This document shows, piece after piece, positions 16,395 to 25,371 of a stretch of DNA of 64,000 nucleotides. Source of the DNA: Novosphingobium pentaromativorans US6-1 (GTDB lineage: Bacteria > Pseudomonadota > Alphaproteobacteria > Sphingomonadales > Sphingomonadaceae). Numbering within the stretch: the first letter of the stretch is position 1; each line of letters opens with the position of its first letter. The stretch covers positions 3,886,501-3,950,500 of the forward strand of contig NZ_CP009291.1 of NCBI RefSeq assembly GCF_000767465.1, read 5' to 3'. The position numbers and the translations under genes are program-made. Below the pieces are notes generated by a model, which was not told where the DNA came from, ran no database searches, and worked only from the letters and a program-made list of their open reading frames with translations.

Positions 16395-17420
16395 CTAGCC
16401 GCCCTTCGCACTTGCGGCAAGGCGTCGCAGGCCGATCCGTGCCACGATGAGCCAGTTGTGCGGATCGAGCGGGCGAAACATGTCCAGTCGATATCGTGGC
16501 CGCACCTGTTCCATCCAGTCGCGCTTGTAGGGATCGTCGCCGGTGCCGAAGTCCACCAGCGCAACCCGGTCGACCTCGATGACATGACGCAGCAGCGCTG
16601 CGCTGAGGATCGAACCGGGGGATAGTGGCCTGGCGCTCTCGCGGTGCGCCAGCTTGTGAATGAAGGCCGTGCCGCCCTCGACCGTCCACATCTGCGCTGC
16701 GATGGCGGGGCCTTGGGGATCGTCGGCGGCCCTGGCAATGCCAAGGCGCAGGCGGCCTGCTTCGCCCTCGGACTTGGCAAAGGCCCGCAGGAAGTTCGGA
16801 GAGCCTTCTTCCGGCTTCCAGCTCTCGGCATAGATCGCCTCGTACTGCTCCCATGCCTGCGCATCGAAACGGGTGATGATCTCGACCGCGACTTTCCTTG
16901 TCTTGCGCTTGAGCGTCGTACGCAGCTTGCCGGGACGCCCGGCGATATAGTCGTCAAAGCTGCGACCAGATATTTCGAGGACATGATTTGTGTCGCTGGC
17001 TTCGCGCATGACCAGCCAACCGGCCCTGCGAAAGGCTGATTCGATGCGCGATGCAGTGCCGTCTTCCTCGGGCAGACCGGCAAGCGTCAGGCGGCGCGCC
17101 TTTGCGGCCAGATCGCGGGCCAGCTGCGCGAGCAGGACTTCGGCTTGCGGGGGATGCGAAACCACCGGCCGAAACCGGAAAGTGTACCAGTTCGCCAGTG
17201 CCGAAAGGTGGCCGCCGTCGCCGGTGAGCGGCAGGACGGCGACGGCATCGCCTTCGCGCGCCACCGCAAGCAGCGGCGCGATGGCGCAATGCTTGCCAAG
17301 CGCTTCCCACCATGCAAGGCGATCGAACGGCGCGGACTGACATTCCGCCGAGAGCAGCCTTGCAAGCTGCGCGTCGGATTGCAGTTCCTTAAGATCGGAG
17401 TGATATTCGATCTTTACCAC
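16395..17420 (-). CDS. CelD/BcsL-type GNAT acetyltransferase
   Basis: Protein of the Acetyltransf_6 (CelD/BcsL-like) group, 341 residues, related in fold to FemAB. Features: FDRLAWWEALGKH, a basic KLRTTLKRKTRKVAVEI stretch, and a C-terminal GNAT half with IAAQMWTVEGGTAFIHKLAH and VDFGTGDDPYKRDW. These proteins are thought to acylate or aminoacylate polysaccharide. The open frame extends to 17501, but the GTG at 17420 follows GGAAGG at four bases, a far better start. It heads the leftward arm; its start codon lies only 39 bases from that of the divergent ligase. Confidence 0.82.
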   Translation of the reverse strand: MVKIEYHSDLKELQSDAQLARLLSAECQSAPFDRLAWWEALGKHCAIAPLLAVAREGDAVAVLPLTGDGGHLSALANWYTFRFRPVVSHPPQAEVLLAQLARDLAAKARRLTLAGLPEEDGTASRIESAFRRAGWLVMREASDTNHVLEISGRSFDDYIAGRPGKLRTTLKRKTRKVAVEIITRFDAQAWEQYEAIYAESWKPEEGSPNFLRAFAKSEGEAGRLRLGIARAADDPQGPAIAAQMWTVEGGTAFIHKLAHRESARPLSPGSILSAALLRHVIEVDRVALVDFGTGDDPYKRDWMEQVRPRYRLDMFRPLDPHNWLIVARIGLRRLAASAKGG

Positions 17421-17459
17421 GATACCTTCCAAAAGCCTCTCGGGAGCAGTTCCACCAAA

Positions 17460-18986
17460 ATGCGCGGCAAGAGCGAAAACAGGGTCCTTCCGCTCGACCA
17501 TCTCGTCCTTCGCGGGGACGATACGGCCGATGCCCTCGTGCTGCGCGAGGGCGTTCTTAACTACAAGGACTTAAGAACGCGTGTCTCCCGCCTGGCCGCC
17601 TGGCTGGCGCGGGAAGTGCCGCAGGCAGGCGCGCGCGTGGCGAGTTGGGCGGCCAAGGGCGAACTGACCTGCCTGTTGCCGCTCGCGGCAGCCCGTGCCG
17701 GGCTGGTCCATGTGCCGGTCAATCCGCTGCTCAAGCACGCACAGGTCGCGCATATCCTGGCCGACAGCGGCGCCGCCATGCTGATCGGTACGCCCGCGCG
17801 CCTGAAGACCCTGGGCGAGGCCGATGTCCCCGGGCATTGCCGCGTGGTCGACGAGCCTGCGGCCCTCACTGCAGCGACGGACCTCGGCGGCGATGTGGGC
17901 TTGTCGGATGCCGATCCCGATGCGCTGGCAGCGATCCTCTACACCAGCGGATCCACGGGGCGGCCCAAGGGCGTTATGCTCAGCCATGCCAACATGTGGC
18001 TCGGGGCCGAGGCCGTGGCGGATTATCTGGATCTTGCAGGTGACGACCGCACGCTGGCGGTCTTGCCGCTTTCCTTCGACTACGGGCAGAACCAGTTGCT
18101 CTCGACATGGTATGCGGGCGGCTGCGTCGTCCCGCTCGACTATCTGCTGCCGCGCGACCTGGTGAGAGCGGTAGAGCGCCACGGCATTACCACCCTGGCC
18201 GCCGTACCGCCGCTGTGGGTGCAGGTCTGCGAACTCGACTGGCCGGAAGAGACTGCCGGCAAGCTGCGCCGCCTGACCAACAGCGGGGGTGCGCTCACCG
18301 TGGATCTGGTGCGGCGCTTGCGGGCGCTGTTCCCGCAGGCGCGGCTTTTCCCGATGTACGGCCTGACCGAGGCGTTCCGCTCGACCTATCTCGATCCCGC
18401 ACTGGTCGATAGCCATCCCACCTCGATGGGCAAGGCGATCCCCCATGCCGAGATTCTCGTCATCAACGATGCGGGCGAACCGGCAGCCGACGGTGAGGAG
18501 GGGGAACTGGTTCACTGCGGGCCGCTCGTCGCCCAGGGCTACTGGCAGGACCCGGAACGTACCGTCGAACGCTACAGGCCGGCGCCCGCGAGCTCCGCTT
18601 TTGGCGGAATTGCCGTCTGGTCGGGTGACCGGGTGCGGCGCGAGGCGGACGGGCTGCTCTACTTCGTCGGGCGGCGCGATGCGATGATCAAGAGCGCGGG
18701 CAACCGCATCAGCCCGCAGGAAATCGAGGAAGCCGCGCTCGCCACTGGCCTCGTCGCCGAGGCAGTCGCGCTGGGCCTGGCCGACGAACGGCTGGGACAG
18801 GCGGTCCACCTGATCGTCCGGGTGGCCCCCGGCGCCGAAAACCCCGAACAGGAATTGCCCCGTAAACTCATGCAGGAACTGCCGAATTTCATGCAGCCCA
18901 AGGTCATTCACTGGCGCGATGCCATGCCGATCGGTCCCAATGGCAAGATCGACCGCACCGGTCTGCAGGCGGAGCTTGCGGCATGA
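17460..18986 (+). CDS. XrtA system-associated acyl-CoA ligase (AMP-forming)
   Basis: Adenylate-forming enzyme, 508 residues, that activates a carboxylic acid with ATP, probably for loading on the locus acyl carrier protein. It shows the P-loop YTSGSTGRPKGVMLSHANM, motif MYGLTEAFRST, hinge motif SGDRVRREADGLLYFVGRRDAMIKSAGNRISPQEIEE, and catalytic lysine in GPNGKIDRTGL. The frame is open far upstream to 17145, but that part overlaps the divergent gene; ATG 17460 gives normal length. Its ribosome site is weak (GGGAG about 14 bases away). Codons 31-40 contain a perfect inverted repeat (17551-17580) using rare TTA and AGA codons. Its end overlaps the next gene by four bases. Confidence 0.9.
   Translation: MRGKSENRVLPLDHLVLRGDDTADALVLREGVLNYKDLRTRVSRLAAWLAREVPQAGARVASWAAKGELTCLLPLAAARAGLVHVPVNPLLKHAQVAHILADSGAAMLIGTPARLKTLGEADVPGHCRVVDEPAALTAATDLGGDVGLSDADPDALAAILYTSGSTGRPKGVMLSHANMWLGAEAVADYLDLAGDDRTLAVLPLSFDYGQNQLLSTWYAGGCVVPLDYLLPRDLVRAVERHGITTLAAVPPLWVQVCELDWPEETAGKLRRLTNSGGALTVDLVRRLRALFPQARLFPMYGLTEAFRSTYLDPALVDSHPTSMGKAIPHAEILVINDAGEPAADGEEGELVHCGPLVAQGYWQDPERTVERYRPAPASSAFGGIAVWSGDRVRREADGLLYFVGRRDAMIKSAGNRISPQEIEEAALATGLVAEAVALGLADERLGQAVHLIVRVAPGAENPEQELPRKLMQELPNFMQPKVIHWRDAMPIGPNGKIDRTGLQAELAA
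17551..17580. repeat. Perfect 10-10-10 inverted repeat inside the ligase gene
   Basis: GCGTTCTTAA (17551-17560) and TTAAGAACGC (17571-17580) are exact reverse complements around a 10-base spacer. The repeat is 92-121 bases after the ligase start, within the 5' part of a divergent gene pair. The right arm encodes Leu-Arg-Thr with TTA and AGA, codons rarely used in the flanking GC-rich genes. It may be an operator or an early-mRNA hairpin. Confidence 0.7.
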
Positions 18987-20209
18987 AGGCGCTCGGACCG
19001 ATCCCGGCCGGGTTCACCTCCATTGACGGCGTTCTGGCGATGGGCGGCAAGCCGGTGACGCATTGGGTGGAAGAAGCCGGTGGAACCCCGCTGTTCCTCT
19101 ATTCCGCCGACCGGGTGCGCGAAAGGGTCGCGGCCCTGCGTGCCGCGATGCCGGGGCGGCTGTCGCTGCATTACGCGGTGAAGGCAAATCCCTTCGCGCC
19201 GCTGCTCTCGGCGATGTCCGGTCTTGTCGACGGCTTCGACATTGCCTCGGGCGGTGAGCTGGAGATCGTGCGCGGTGCCGGGATTGCGCTCGACAAGGTG
19301 AGCTTCGCAGGCCCCGGCAAACGCGATGCCGAGCTGGAAGCGGCGATTATGGCCGGGGTGACGCTCAATCTCGAATCCGAGGGCGAGGCTGCGCGGGCGC
19401 TGGCAATCGCCGGGCAGCTGGGAGTGACGCCGCGGCTGGCGATCCGGGTCAATCCCGATTTCGACCTCAAGGGTTCGGGCATGAAGATGGGCGGCGGCGC
19501 CAAGCCTTTCGGGCTCGATGCCGAGCGGGTTCCCGCGCTCGTGCGCGAAGTCATCGCCAGCGGCGCCGAATGGCGCGGCTTTCACATATTCGCTGGCAGC
19601 CAGGCGCTTTCCGCCGAGGCGATTGCAGAGACCCAGGGCCAGACCCTCGACCTTGCGGCGCGTCTTGCCGATGAAAGCGGAGCGCCTCTGCCGCACTGCA
19701 ATCTCGGCGGCGGCTTCGGTATCCCCTATTTCCCGGGAGACGAAGCGCTGGACATTTCGCTCATCGGCGAGCGGCTGGCCGAGCGCTTCGAGAACCTGCC
19801 GGACGCCTTGCGCGAAACGCATTTCTGCATCGAGCTGGGCAGATATCTCGTTGGCGAATCAGGTGTTTATATCGCGCGAATCGTCGACCGGAAGGTCAGC
19901 CACGGCGAAGTTTTTCTGGTTACCGATGGCGGGTTGCATCACCAGCTCGCGGCCTCGGGCAATTTCGGAACCGTTGTGCGCCGCAACTATCCCTCGGCGA
20001 TAGCCACGCGCTTCGGCGCCGAGGTCGAGGAAGAGGCGTCCATTGTCGGCTGCCTGTGCACGCCGCTCGACAAACTGGCGGACAAGGGCGGGTTCCCGCG
20101 CGCCGAGGTTGGCGATCTCGTGGCGGTGTTCTGTGCCGGGGCTTATGGTGCCAGCGCCAGTCCGGCGAATTTCCTGGGGCAGGGACCGGCCCGCGAACTG
20201 CTGGTCTGA
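18983..20209 (+). CDS. XrtA system-associated PLP-dependent decarboxylase
   Basis: Fold-III PLP enzyme, 408 residues, related to diaminopimelate and ornithine decarboxylases (LysA type). The PLP lysine is in LHYAVKANPFAPLL near residue 57. Also visible are HIFAGSQALS, the glycine loop LGGGFGIPYF, ELGRYLVGESG and, near the C terminus, VAVFCAGAYGASASPANFLG. Versions restricted to exosortase A loci have unknown substrates. It overlaps the ligase by four bases (ATGA), suggesting that the decarboxylated product and the activated acid belong to one tailoring route. Confidence 0.9.
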   Translation: MKALGPIPAGFTSIDGVLAMGGKPVTHWVEEAGGTPLFLYSADRVRERVAALRAAMPGRLSLHYAVKANPFAPLLSAMSGLVDGFDIASGGELEIVRGAGIALDKVSFAGPGKRDAELEAAIMAGVTLNLESEGEAARALAIAGQLGVTPRLAIRVNPDFDLKGSGMKMGGGAKPFGLDAERVPALVREVIASGAEWRGFHIFAGSQALSAEAIAETQGQTLDLAARLADESGAPLPHCNLGGGFGIPYFPGDEALDISLIGERLAERFENLPDALRETHFCIELGRYLVGESGVYIARIVDRKVSHGEVFLVTDGGLHHQLAASGNFGTVVRRNYPSAIATRFGAEVEEEASIVGCLCTPLDKLADKGGFPRAEVGDLVAVFCAGAYGASASPANFLGQGPARELLV

Positions 20210-20238
20210 AAAAGCCGTAAGGATTTAGGCATTTGCGC

Positions 20239-20253
20239 GTCCCGATTCGGGAC
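20239..20253. promoter_or_regulatory. Palindrome GTCCCGATTCGGGAC before the export gene
   Basis: A perfect 7-1-7 palindrome lies in the 172-base gap between the PLP decarboxylase and the export lipoprotein. The core TCCCGATTCGGGA recurs at 36194-36206, beyond the right end of the same gene block. The gap may hold a promoter for the export half of the locus, although no convincing -35/-10 pair was found. The binding factor is unknown. Confidence 0.45.
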
Positions 20254-20381
20254 CTGCCGCCAATTCGCCCCTCAAGGCTAACGCTATGTTCACCCTTTTG
20301 ACCGATAGCGGGAGCCGGATTTCGCCAGGTCCGCCGCTCTCGTGAGGATTGCGGCGGGTCGGCGCAGTGAGGGAAGTGCCC

Positions 20382-21026
20382 ATGCCGTATCGCCGTCTGC
20401 CTCGCCTGCTCGCCGTTTGCGCGCTTGCCGGCGTGACTCTCAGCGGATGTGCAAGCGGCGGTGCAGCACCCGAACTCCCCCCGGCCTCCTTCGTTGCCAT
20501 GCAGGAAGGCCCGGGCGAGGAATATGTCATCGGCCCGCTGGATGAGCTGACCATCTTCGTGTGGCGCAACCCCGAGCTGGGCGCGAAAGTTCAGGTCCGT
20601 CCCGACGGGCGCATCACCACGCCGCTGATCACCGACATGCCCGCGGTAGGCAAGACCCCCTCGATGCTGGCGCAGGACATACGCCTGCAGCTTTCGCAGT
20701 ACATCGAGGACCCGCTGGTCTCGGTAATCGTCAACAAGTTCGCGGGGACCTTCAGCCAGCAGATTCGCATCGTCGGCGCGACCGAGAAGCCCGCTTCCAT
20801 TCCCTACCGCGCCAATATGACCGTGCTGGACGCGATGATCGCGGTGGGCGGCCTCTCCGAATACGCGGCGGGCAACAAGGCGCATCTGATCCGCTTCGAC
20901 AAGACGACCGGCAAGCAGAAGGAATATGCCCTGCGGCTGGGCGACCTGCTGAAGAAGGGCGACAGCAAGGCCAACGTCATGCTCAGCCCCGGTGACGTCA
21001 TCATCATCCCCGAAAGCATGTTCTAA
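20382..21026 (+). CDS. XrtA system polysaccharide export lipoprotein (Wza-like)
   Basis: Outer-membrane polysaccharide export protein, 214 residues. The signal peptide RLPRLLAVCALAGVTLSGC is a lipoprotein type, with the lipid-acceptor cysteine in LSGC. The Poly_export domain follows (YVIGPLDELTIFVWRNPEL, VRPDGRITTPLI) and then a SLBB-type repeat (NMTVLDAMIAVGGLSEYAAGNKAHLIR). The end MLSPGDVIIIPESMF is typical. ATG 20382 behind GAGGGAAG was chosen over a TTG 33 bases earlier. It should form the exit channel with the chain-length protein that starts 18 bases downstream. Confidence 0.93.
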   Translation: MPYRRLPRLLAVCALAGVTLSGCASGGAAPELPPASFVAMQEGPGEEYVIGPLDELTIFVWRNPELGAKVQVRPDGRITTPLITDMPAVGKTPSMLAQDIRLQLSQYIEDPLVSVIVNKFAGTFSQQIRIVGATEKPASIPYRANMTVLDAMIAVGGLSEYAAGNKAHLIRFDKTTGKQKEYALRLGDLLKKGDSKANVMLSPGDVIIIPESMF

Positions 21027-21044
21027 GAGGGGCCGGCGCAAGCG

Positions 21045-22565
21045 ATGAACTCTCTCTACGAAGAGCTGCTGGCCGCGATCCACAGCGTCTGGCACCGTCG
21101 CTGGATTGCCCTGGGTATTGCCTGGGGCATCTGCCTGTTGGGCTGGCTGGTCGTGGCGCTGATCCCCAACAGCTACGAATCGCGTGCGCGCATTTTCATT
21201 CAGCTCGACGACGCGTTGGCGGAGCAGGTCGGCATCGGCGTGGCCGACAAAAAGCGTGACATCGAACGCATCCGCCAGACCCTGACGAGCGCGGTGAACC
21301 TTGAAAAGGTCGTGCGCTCGACGCGCATCGGCGACACCATCGAATCGCCCAAGCAGATGGAAGCCGCGGTCCTGGCCCTGGCCGACAACGTCAAGGTGAT
21401 CAGCCAGCAGGACAACCTCTTCGAGATCACGGCGAACGCCAGCTATTCCTCGTTCTCCGATGCGGAAAACGCGAGGCTTGCCCAGAACATCGCCCAGAAG
21501 CTGATCGACATCTTCCGCGAGGAGAACCTCTCGGGCAATCGCGGCGAGATGGTCGAGACGCTGGAGTTCGTGAACCAGCAGCTTGCCCAGCGTGAGAAGG
21601 AACTGGAATCGGCCGAGCAGAAGCGCACCGCTTTCGAGGCCGAGCATCCGGAATTCGCACTGGGCGGGGCAGCCAGCGCGCAGCGGCTTGAATCCTCACG
21701 CGCCGAACTGCGCGGCGTGGAGGCCGATCTGGCTGCCGCGCAGGCTGCGCTTGCGGCGATCGACGGTCAGCTTGCCGGTACGCCCAGAACCATCCCCGGC
21801 GGCAGCGCCGGCGGTGCATCGGCGGCCCTGGCGCAGGCTCAGTCCAACCTTGCCTCGCTGCGCGCACGCGGGCTCACCGAAGAGCATCCCGACGTGATTG
21901 CTGCGCGAAATCAGATTGCCGCGCTCAAAGGCCCGGCCGCGCAGGAAGCGGCCAGCGGCGTCGGCGCCCCGAACCCCGCTTATACGTCCCTGCAGTCGAT
22001 TCGGGCCGAGCGGCAGGCCAATGTCCAGGCGCTCATTTCGCGCAAGGCCGCGCTGCAGTCCGACCTTGCCGGGCTGACCGCGCAGGCGATCCAGAATCCG
22101 GAACTCGCCAGCCAGGCCCAGCGTATCAACCGCGACTATGACGTGCTGCGCTCGCAGTACGACAAGCTCCTGCAGGACCGTGAGGAACTGCGCCTGCGCG
22201 GGGAAGTGAAGACCGAGCGCGAGGCAGTGAAGTTCGAAGTTGTCGATCCGCCGACGACGCCGCGCAAGCCCGTGGCGCCCAATCGCCCGATCCTGCTGCT
22301 GGGCGTGCTGATCGTCGGCATCGGCGGTGGCTGCGCGGGTGCCTTCGCGCTCGGCAAGGTGCGCTCCGTCTACGCGACGGCAGCCGGACTGGAGCGTTCG
22401 ATCGGCCTGCCGGTGCTCGGCGCGATCTCGCAGAACCTGACCGATGCGGCCCGCGCGCTGCGCAAGCGCCGCCTCAAGTACTTCTATGGCGCCAGCGCTG
22501 CGCTGTGCGGGCTCTTCGTCGTGCTGCTCGCGGTCGAATTCATCCAGCGCGGCATGGTGGCCTGA
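21045..22565 (+). CDS. XrtA system chain-length determinant protein (Wzz-like)
   Basis: Polysaccharide co-polymerase, 506 residues. A first membrane helix (RWIALGIAWGICLLGWLVVALIP) and a last one near residue 410 flank a long periplasmic coiled-coil region rich in Ala, Glu and Gln (about residues 170-360). The proline-rich segment PPTTPRKPVAPNRP directly before the second helix is the Wzz signature. A further hydrophobic segment at the C terminus (FYGASAALCGLFVVLLAVEF) is usual for the XrtA variety. Its cytoplasmic partner kinase is encoded 12 bases downstream. Confidence 0.92.
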   Translation: MNSLYEELLAAIHSVWHRRWIALGIAWGICLLGWLVVALIPNSYESRARIFIQLDDALAEQVGIGVADKKRDIERIRQTLTSAVNLEKVVRSTRIGDTIESPKQMEAAVLALADNVKVISQQDNLFEITANASYSSFSDAENARLAQNIAQKLIDIFREENLSGNRGEMVETLEFVNQQLAQREKELESAEQKRTAFEAEHPEFALGGAASAQRLESSRAELRGVEADLAAAQAALAAIDGQLAGTPRTIPGGSAGGASAALAQAQSNLASLRARGLTEEHPDVIAARNQIAALKGPAAQEAASGVGAPNPAYTSLQSIRAERQANVQALISRKAALQSDLAGLTAQAIQNPELASQAQRINRDYDVLRSQYDKLLQDREELRLRGEVKTEREAVKFEVVDPPTTPRKPVAPNRPILLLGVLIVGIGGGCAGAFALGKVRSVYATAAGLERSIGLPVLGAISQNLTDAARALRKRRLKYFYGASAALCGLFVVLLAVEFIQRGMVA

Positions 22566-22577
22566 GGGGAACGAGCG

Positions 22578-23600
22578 ATGACCGAGCACACCCGCATCCC
22601 GCTTCCCGGCAAAGCCGCTTCCGGTGGATCGCTGATCGAGCGTGCCACTGGCGGCCTCGATCTCAACAGCCTGATCGCAAGGCCCGCGCCGATCCCCGCC
22701 GATGTGGTGAGCAGGATCCGCAAACCGGCGCCGCCCGTTGTCGATCAGCCGCCAGTTGCGCAGGCTCCGCAAGCGCATGCCGCCGTCGAGGCATCTGAAC
22801 AAGTTGCTGAAGCGGCTCCCGCCCCGCAACTGATACCCGAGCCGTTGGAACGCACCGAATTTCACGGCACGCACCATCCTGTCGACCGCGATCGCCTGCG
22901 CGATCAGGGCCTGATCGTGCCTGAAGGGACGGTGACCGCGAGCCTTGAGGAGTTCCGCATCGTCAAGCGGCAGCTCCTGCTCCAGTGCGCTGACCTGCGC
23001 CGCCAGAACGCCGGTCCTTCCGCGCAGCGCCTGCTCATCAGCTCGCCGCACCCGGGCGAGGGCAAGACCTACTGCGCGCTTAACCTTGCGCTTTCGATCG
23101 CGGCCGAGAAGGAAAGCGAAGTTCTTCTCGTCGATGCCGACTTTGCCAAGCCGTCGATCCTCTCCGCGCTCGGACTGCCCGGCGGTCCGGGGCTGATGGA
23201 CGCGCTCATGGATGAGAGCGTCGATGTCAGCGATTGCGTGCTGGGAACCGACATTCCCGGTCTGTGGGTGCTGCCCGCCGGCGATACTTCGAACACCGAC
23301 AGCGAATACCTTTCCAGTTCTCGCACCCGCCGCGTGCTCGACCGCCTGACGCAAGGCGCGCCCAATCGCGTGGTGATCTTCGATTCGCCGCCCGCTCTGG
23401 CAGCCTCGCCCGCTGCCGAACTGGCCAAGTACGTCGGTCAGGCGGTGGTGATCGTGCGCGCGGACAGCACCGGGCAGGGCGCGCTGGAGGATGCTATCTC
23501 TCTGCTCAACGGCTGCCCCAATGTGCAACTGCTCCTGAACGCGGCGCAATTCAGCCCGAGCGGCCGCCGTTTCGGCACTTACTACGGGTACAAGGGATGA
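22578..23600 (+). CDS. XrtA-associated tyrosine autokinase
   Basis: Cytoplasmic BY-kinase of 340 residues that should regulate polymerisation through the co-polymerase. Walker A is SPHPGEGKTYCALNLAL, Walker A' is VLLVDADFAKPS, and Walker B is VVIFDSPPALAASPAAEL. The C terminus GRRFGTYYGYKG carries three clustered tyrosines, the expected autophosphorylation tail. The first ~100 residues are variable and Pro/Ala-rich. Its stop overlaps the start of the outer-membrane barrel gene. Confidence 0.92.
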   Translation: MTEHTRIPLPGKAASGGSLIERATGGLDLNSLIARPAPIPADVVSRIRKPAPPVVDQPPVAQAPQAHAAVEASEQVAEAAPAPQLIPEPLERTEFHGTHHPVDRDRLRDQGLIVPEGTVTASLEEFRIVKRQLLLQCADLRRQNAGPSAQRLLISSPHPGEGKTYCALNLALSIAAEKESEVLLVDADFAKPSILSALGLPGGPGLMDALMDESVDVSDCVLGTDIPGLWVLPAGDTSNTDSEYLSSSRTRRVLDRLTQGAPNRVVIFDSPPALAASPAAELAKYVGQAVVIVRADSTGQGALEDAISLLNGCPNVQLLLNAAQFSPSGRRFGTYYGYKG

Positions 23601-25351
23601 TGGCGAAGCAACGCCTCCGGACCGGCCTGATCGGCCTGGCCACGATGGCTGCGCTGGTGGCCTTGTCGCTGCCCGTCGCCTCGTACGCACAGACGCTTGG
23701 ATACGAAGGTGCCGGTGGCGGCGGCATGGACGGCGGCGATGCGCCCGAGGGTCCGGCCTCCGAGACTTACTCGCCCGGCAAGGCTGCCAAGCGCGGCGGC
23801 AAGGGGCAGGGCGGACGCCGCCTGGTGATCCAGCCCTATATCGAACTCGACCAGATCGTCGACGCCCAGCTTTCGCCGGGTGACGATGTGCTGACCTACA
23901 CGCAGGTCGCGGTCGGCGTGGATGCCAGCATTTCCGGGCAGCGCAATGCGGTTTCGGCCTCGATCCGCTACCAGCGCCAGATCGGCTGGAGCGACAATGC
24001 CCGCGATGGCGATGCGATCAGCGGCATCGTGCGCGGCTATGCCACCGTGGCTCCGGGCGTGACGCTGGAGGCCGGGGCACTGGCTACCCAGGTCAATGTC
24101 GAGAACGGCGGATCGGCGCTTGCAAGCTCCACCTTTGGCGACAACTCGTCCTCGAATATCTACTCGATCTATGCTGGCCCCTCGGTGGCGACGCGCGCCG
24201 GCGATGTGGCAATCAATGCCAATTACCGTGCCGGCTACACCAAGGTCGAACAACCCAATGCCTATGTCGCCAGCCCGGGCAGCGCAGCGGCCGACGTCTT
24301 CGACGAAAGCGTTTCGCAGGTGGCCGACATCGAGGCGGGAGTTGCGCCATACGAGATCCTGCCCGTCGGGCTGGGCGTTGCCGGCAGCTTCTATCAGGAA
24401 GACATCTCCAACCTCGACCAGCGCGTGCGTGACATGCAGGCGCGCGCCATGGTTACGGTGCCGGTCAGACGCACCGTTCAGGTTGTCGGTGCGGTCGGAT
24501 ACGAGGACGTCGAGGTCTCCAGCCGCGATGCCGTGCGCGATGCGGACGGGAACCCGGTCATCGGCCGGAACGGACGCTACAGGACTGACAAGAGCGCGCC
24601 GCGTGAGATCGCCTATGACGTCGAAGGCTTGATCTGGGATGTCGCGGTGATGTGGCGGCCAAGCCGCCGCACGTCGCTTTCGGCCCATGTCGGGCGCCGT
24701 TACGGGGCGACCAGCTTCGGCGGCACGCTGGCCTATGCGCCCAATGACCGCAGCCAGCTCAGCGTTGCGGTCTATGACAACGTTGCGGGCTTCGGCGGAC
24801 AGCTCAATCGTTTCCTCGATGAATTGCCCGACGATTTCGAGGCTGTGCGCGATCCGATCACCGGTCAGCTGCGCGGCTGCGTGGATTCGCTGGAAGGCAG
24901 CAATTGCCTTGCCGGTGCGCTCGGTTCGGTGCGCTCGGCCACGTTCCGTTCGCGCGGGGTGACGGCCAGCTATTCGATGAAGCTCGGCCGCCTCAATGCC
25001 GGCATCGGCGCAGGTTACGACCGGCGCAAGTTCCTTGCATCCCAAGGCACGATCCTCGCATCGGCCAATGGCATTATCGACGAAAGCTACTGGCTGGCTG
25101 CCTACCTGAGCGGTGATCTGGGGCGTGACGCCGGCTGGAGCACCAATGTCTACGCCAACTGGATCGCCAGTTCCGATCCGCTGGTCGGCGACGTGACCGG
25201 CTATGGTGCCACGGCGGCCTATTACCGCCTGCTTACACAGCGCCTGCGGGCAACTGCAGCGCTCGGGATCGACGGGGCGACCCGCGACGATCCTTCCATT
25301 GACGATATCTGGACCGCATCGGCCCTGGTCGGCCTGCGGTACGCGTTCTGA
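23597..25351 (+). CDS. XrtA/PEP-CTERM system-associated outer-membrane beta-barrel protein
   Basis: Predicted outer-membrane barrel, 584 residues. Signal peptide (LIGLATMAALVALSLPVASYAQ), then a Gly/Lys-rich linker, then about 500 residues of alternating polar and hydrophobic strands beginning RRLVIQPYIELDQIVDAQL. It ends in RYAF, a C-terminal phenylalanine as usual for BamA-dependent barrels. This position in XrtA loci holds the TIGR03016-like barrel family; in sphingomonads it is sometimes mislabelled YajC. Two adjacent ATGs (23597, 23600) overlap the kinase stop, and I cannot choose between them. The role, perhaps secretion or modification of the polymer at the outer membrane, is inferred from context. 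Confidence 0.8.
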   Translation: MMAKQRLRTGLIGLATMAALVALSLPVASYAQTLGYEGAGGGGMDGGDAPEGPASETYSPGKAAKRGGKGQGGRRLVIQPYIELDQIVDAQLSPGDDVLTYTQVAVGVDASISGQRNAVSASIRYQRQIGWSDNARDGDAISGIVRGYATVAPGVTLEAGALATQVNVENGGSALASSTFGDNSSSNIYSIYAGPSVATRAGDVAINANYRAGYTKVEQPNAYVASPGSAAADVFDESVSQVADIEAGVAPYEILPVGLGVAGSFYQEDISNLDQRVRDMQARAMVTVPVRRTVQVVGAVGYEDVEVSSRDAVRDADGNPVIGRNGRYRTDKSAPREIAYDVEGLIWDVAVMWRPSRRTSLSAHVGRRYGATSFGGTLAYAPNDRSQLSVAVYDNVAGFGGQLNRFLDELPDDFEAVRDPITGQLRGCVDSLEGSNCLAGALGSVRSATFRSRGVTASYSMKLGRLNAGIGAGYDRRKFLASQGTILASANGIIDESYWLAAYLSGDLGRDAGWSTNVYANWIASSDPLVGDVTGYGATAAYYRLLTQRLRATAALGIDGATRDDPSIDDIWTASALVGLRYAF

Positions 25352-25371
25352 AGTCCCAAGGAGGACGAGAG

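Noticed and set aside
21696..23690. 664-codon minus-strand frame opposite the chain-length and kinase genes
   Set aside because: Spans two genuine plus-strand genes with intact motifs and has no ribosome site or domain.
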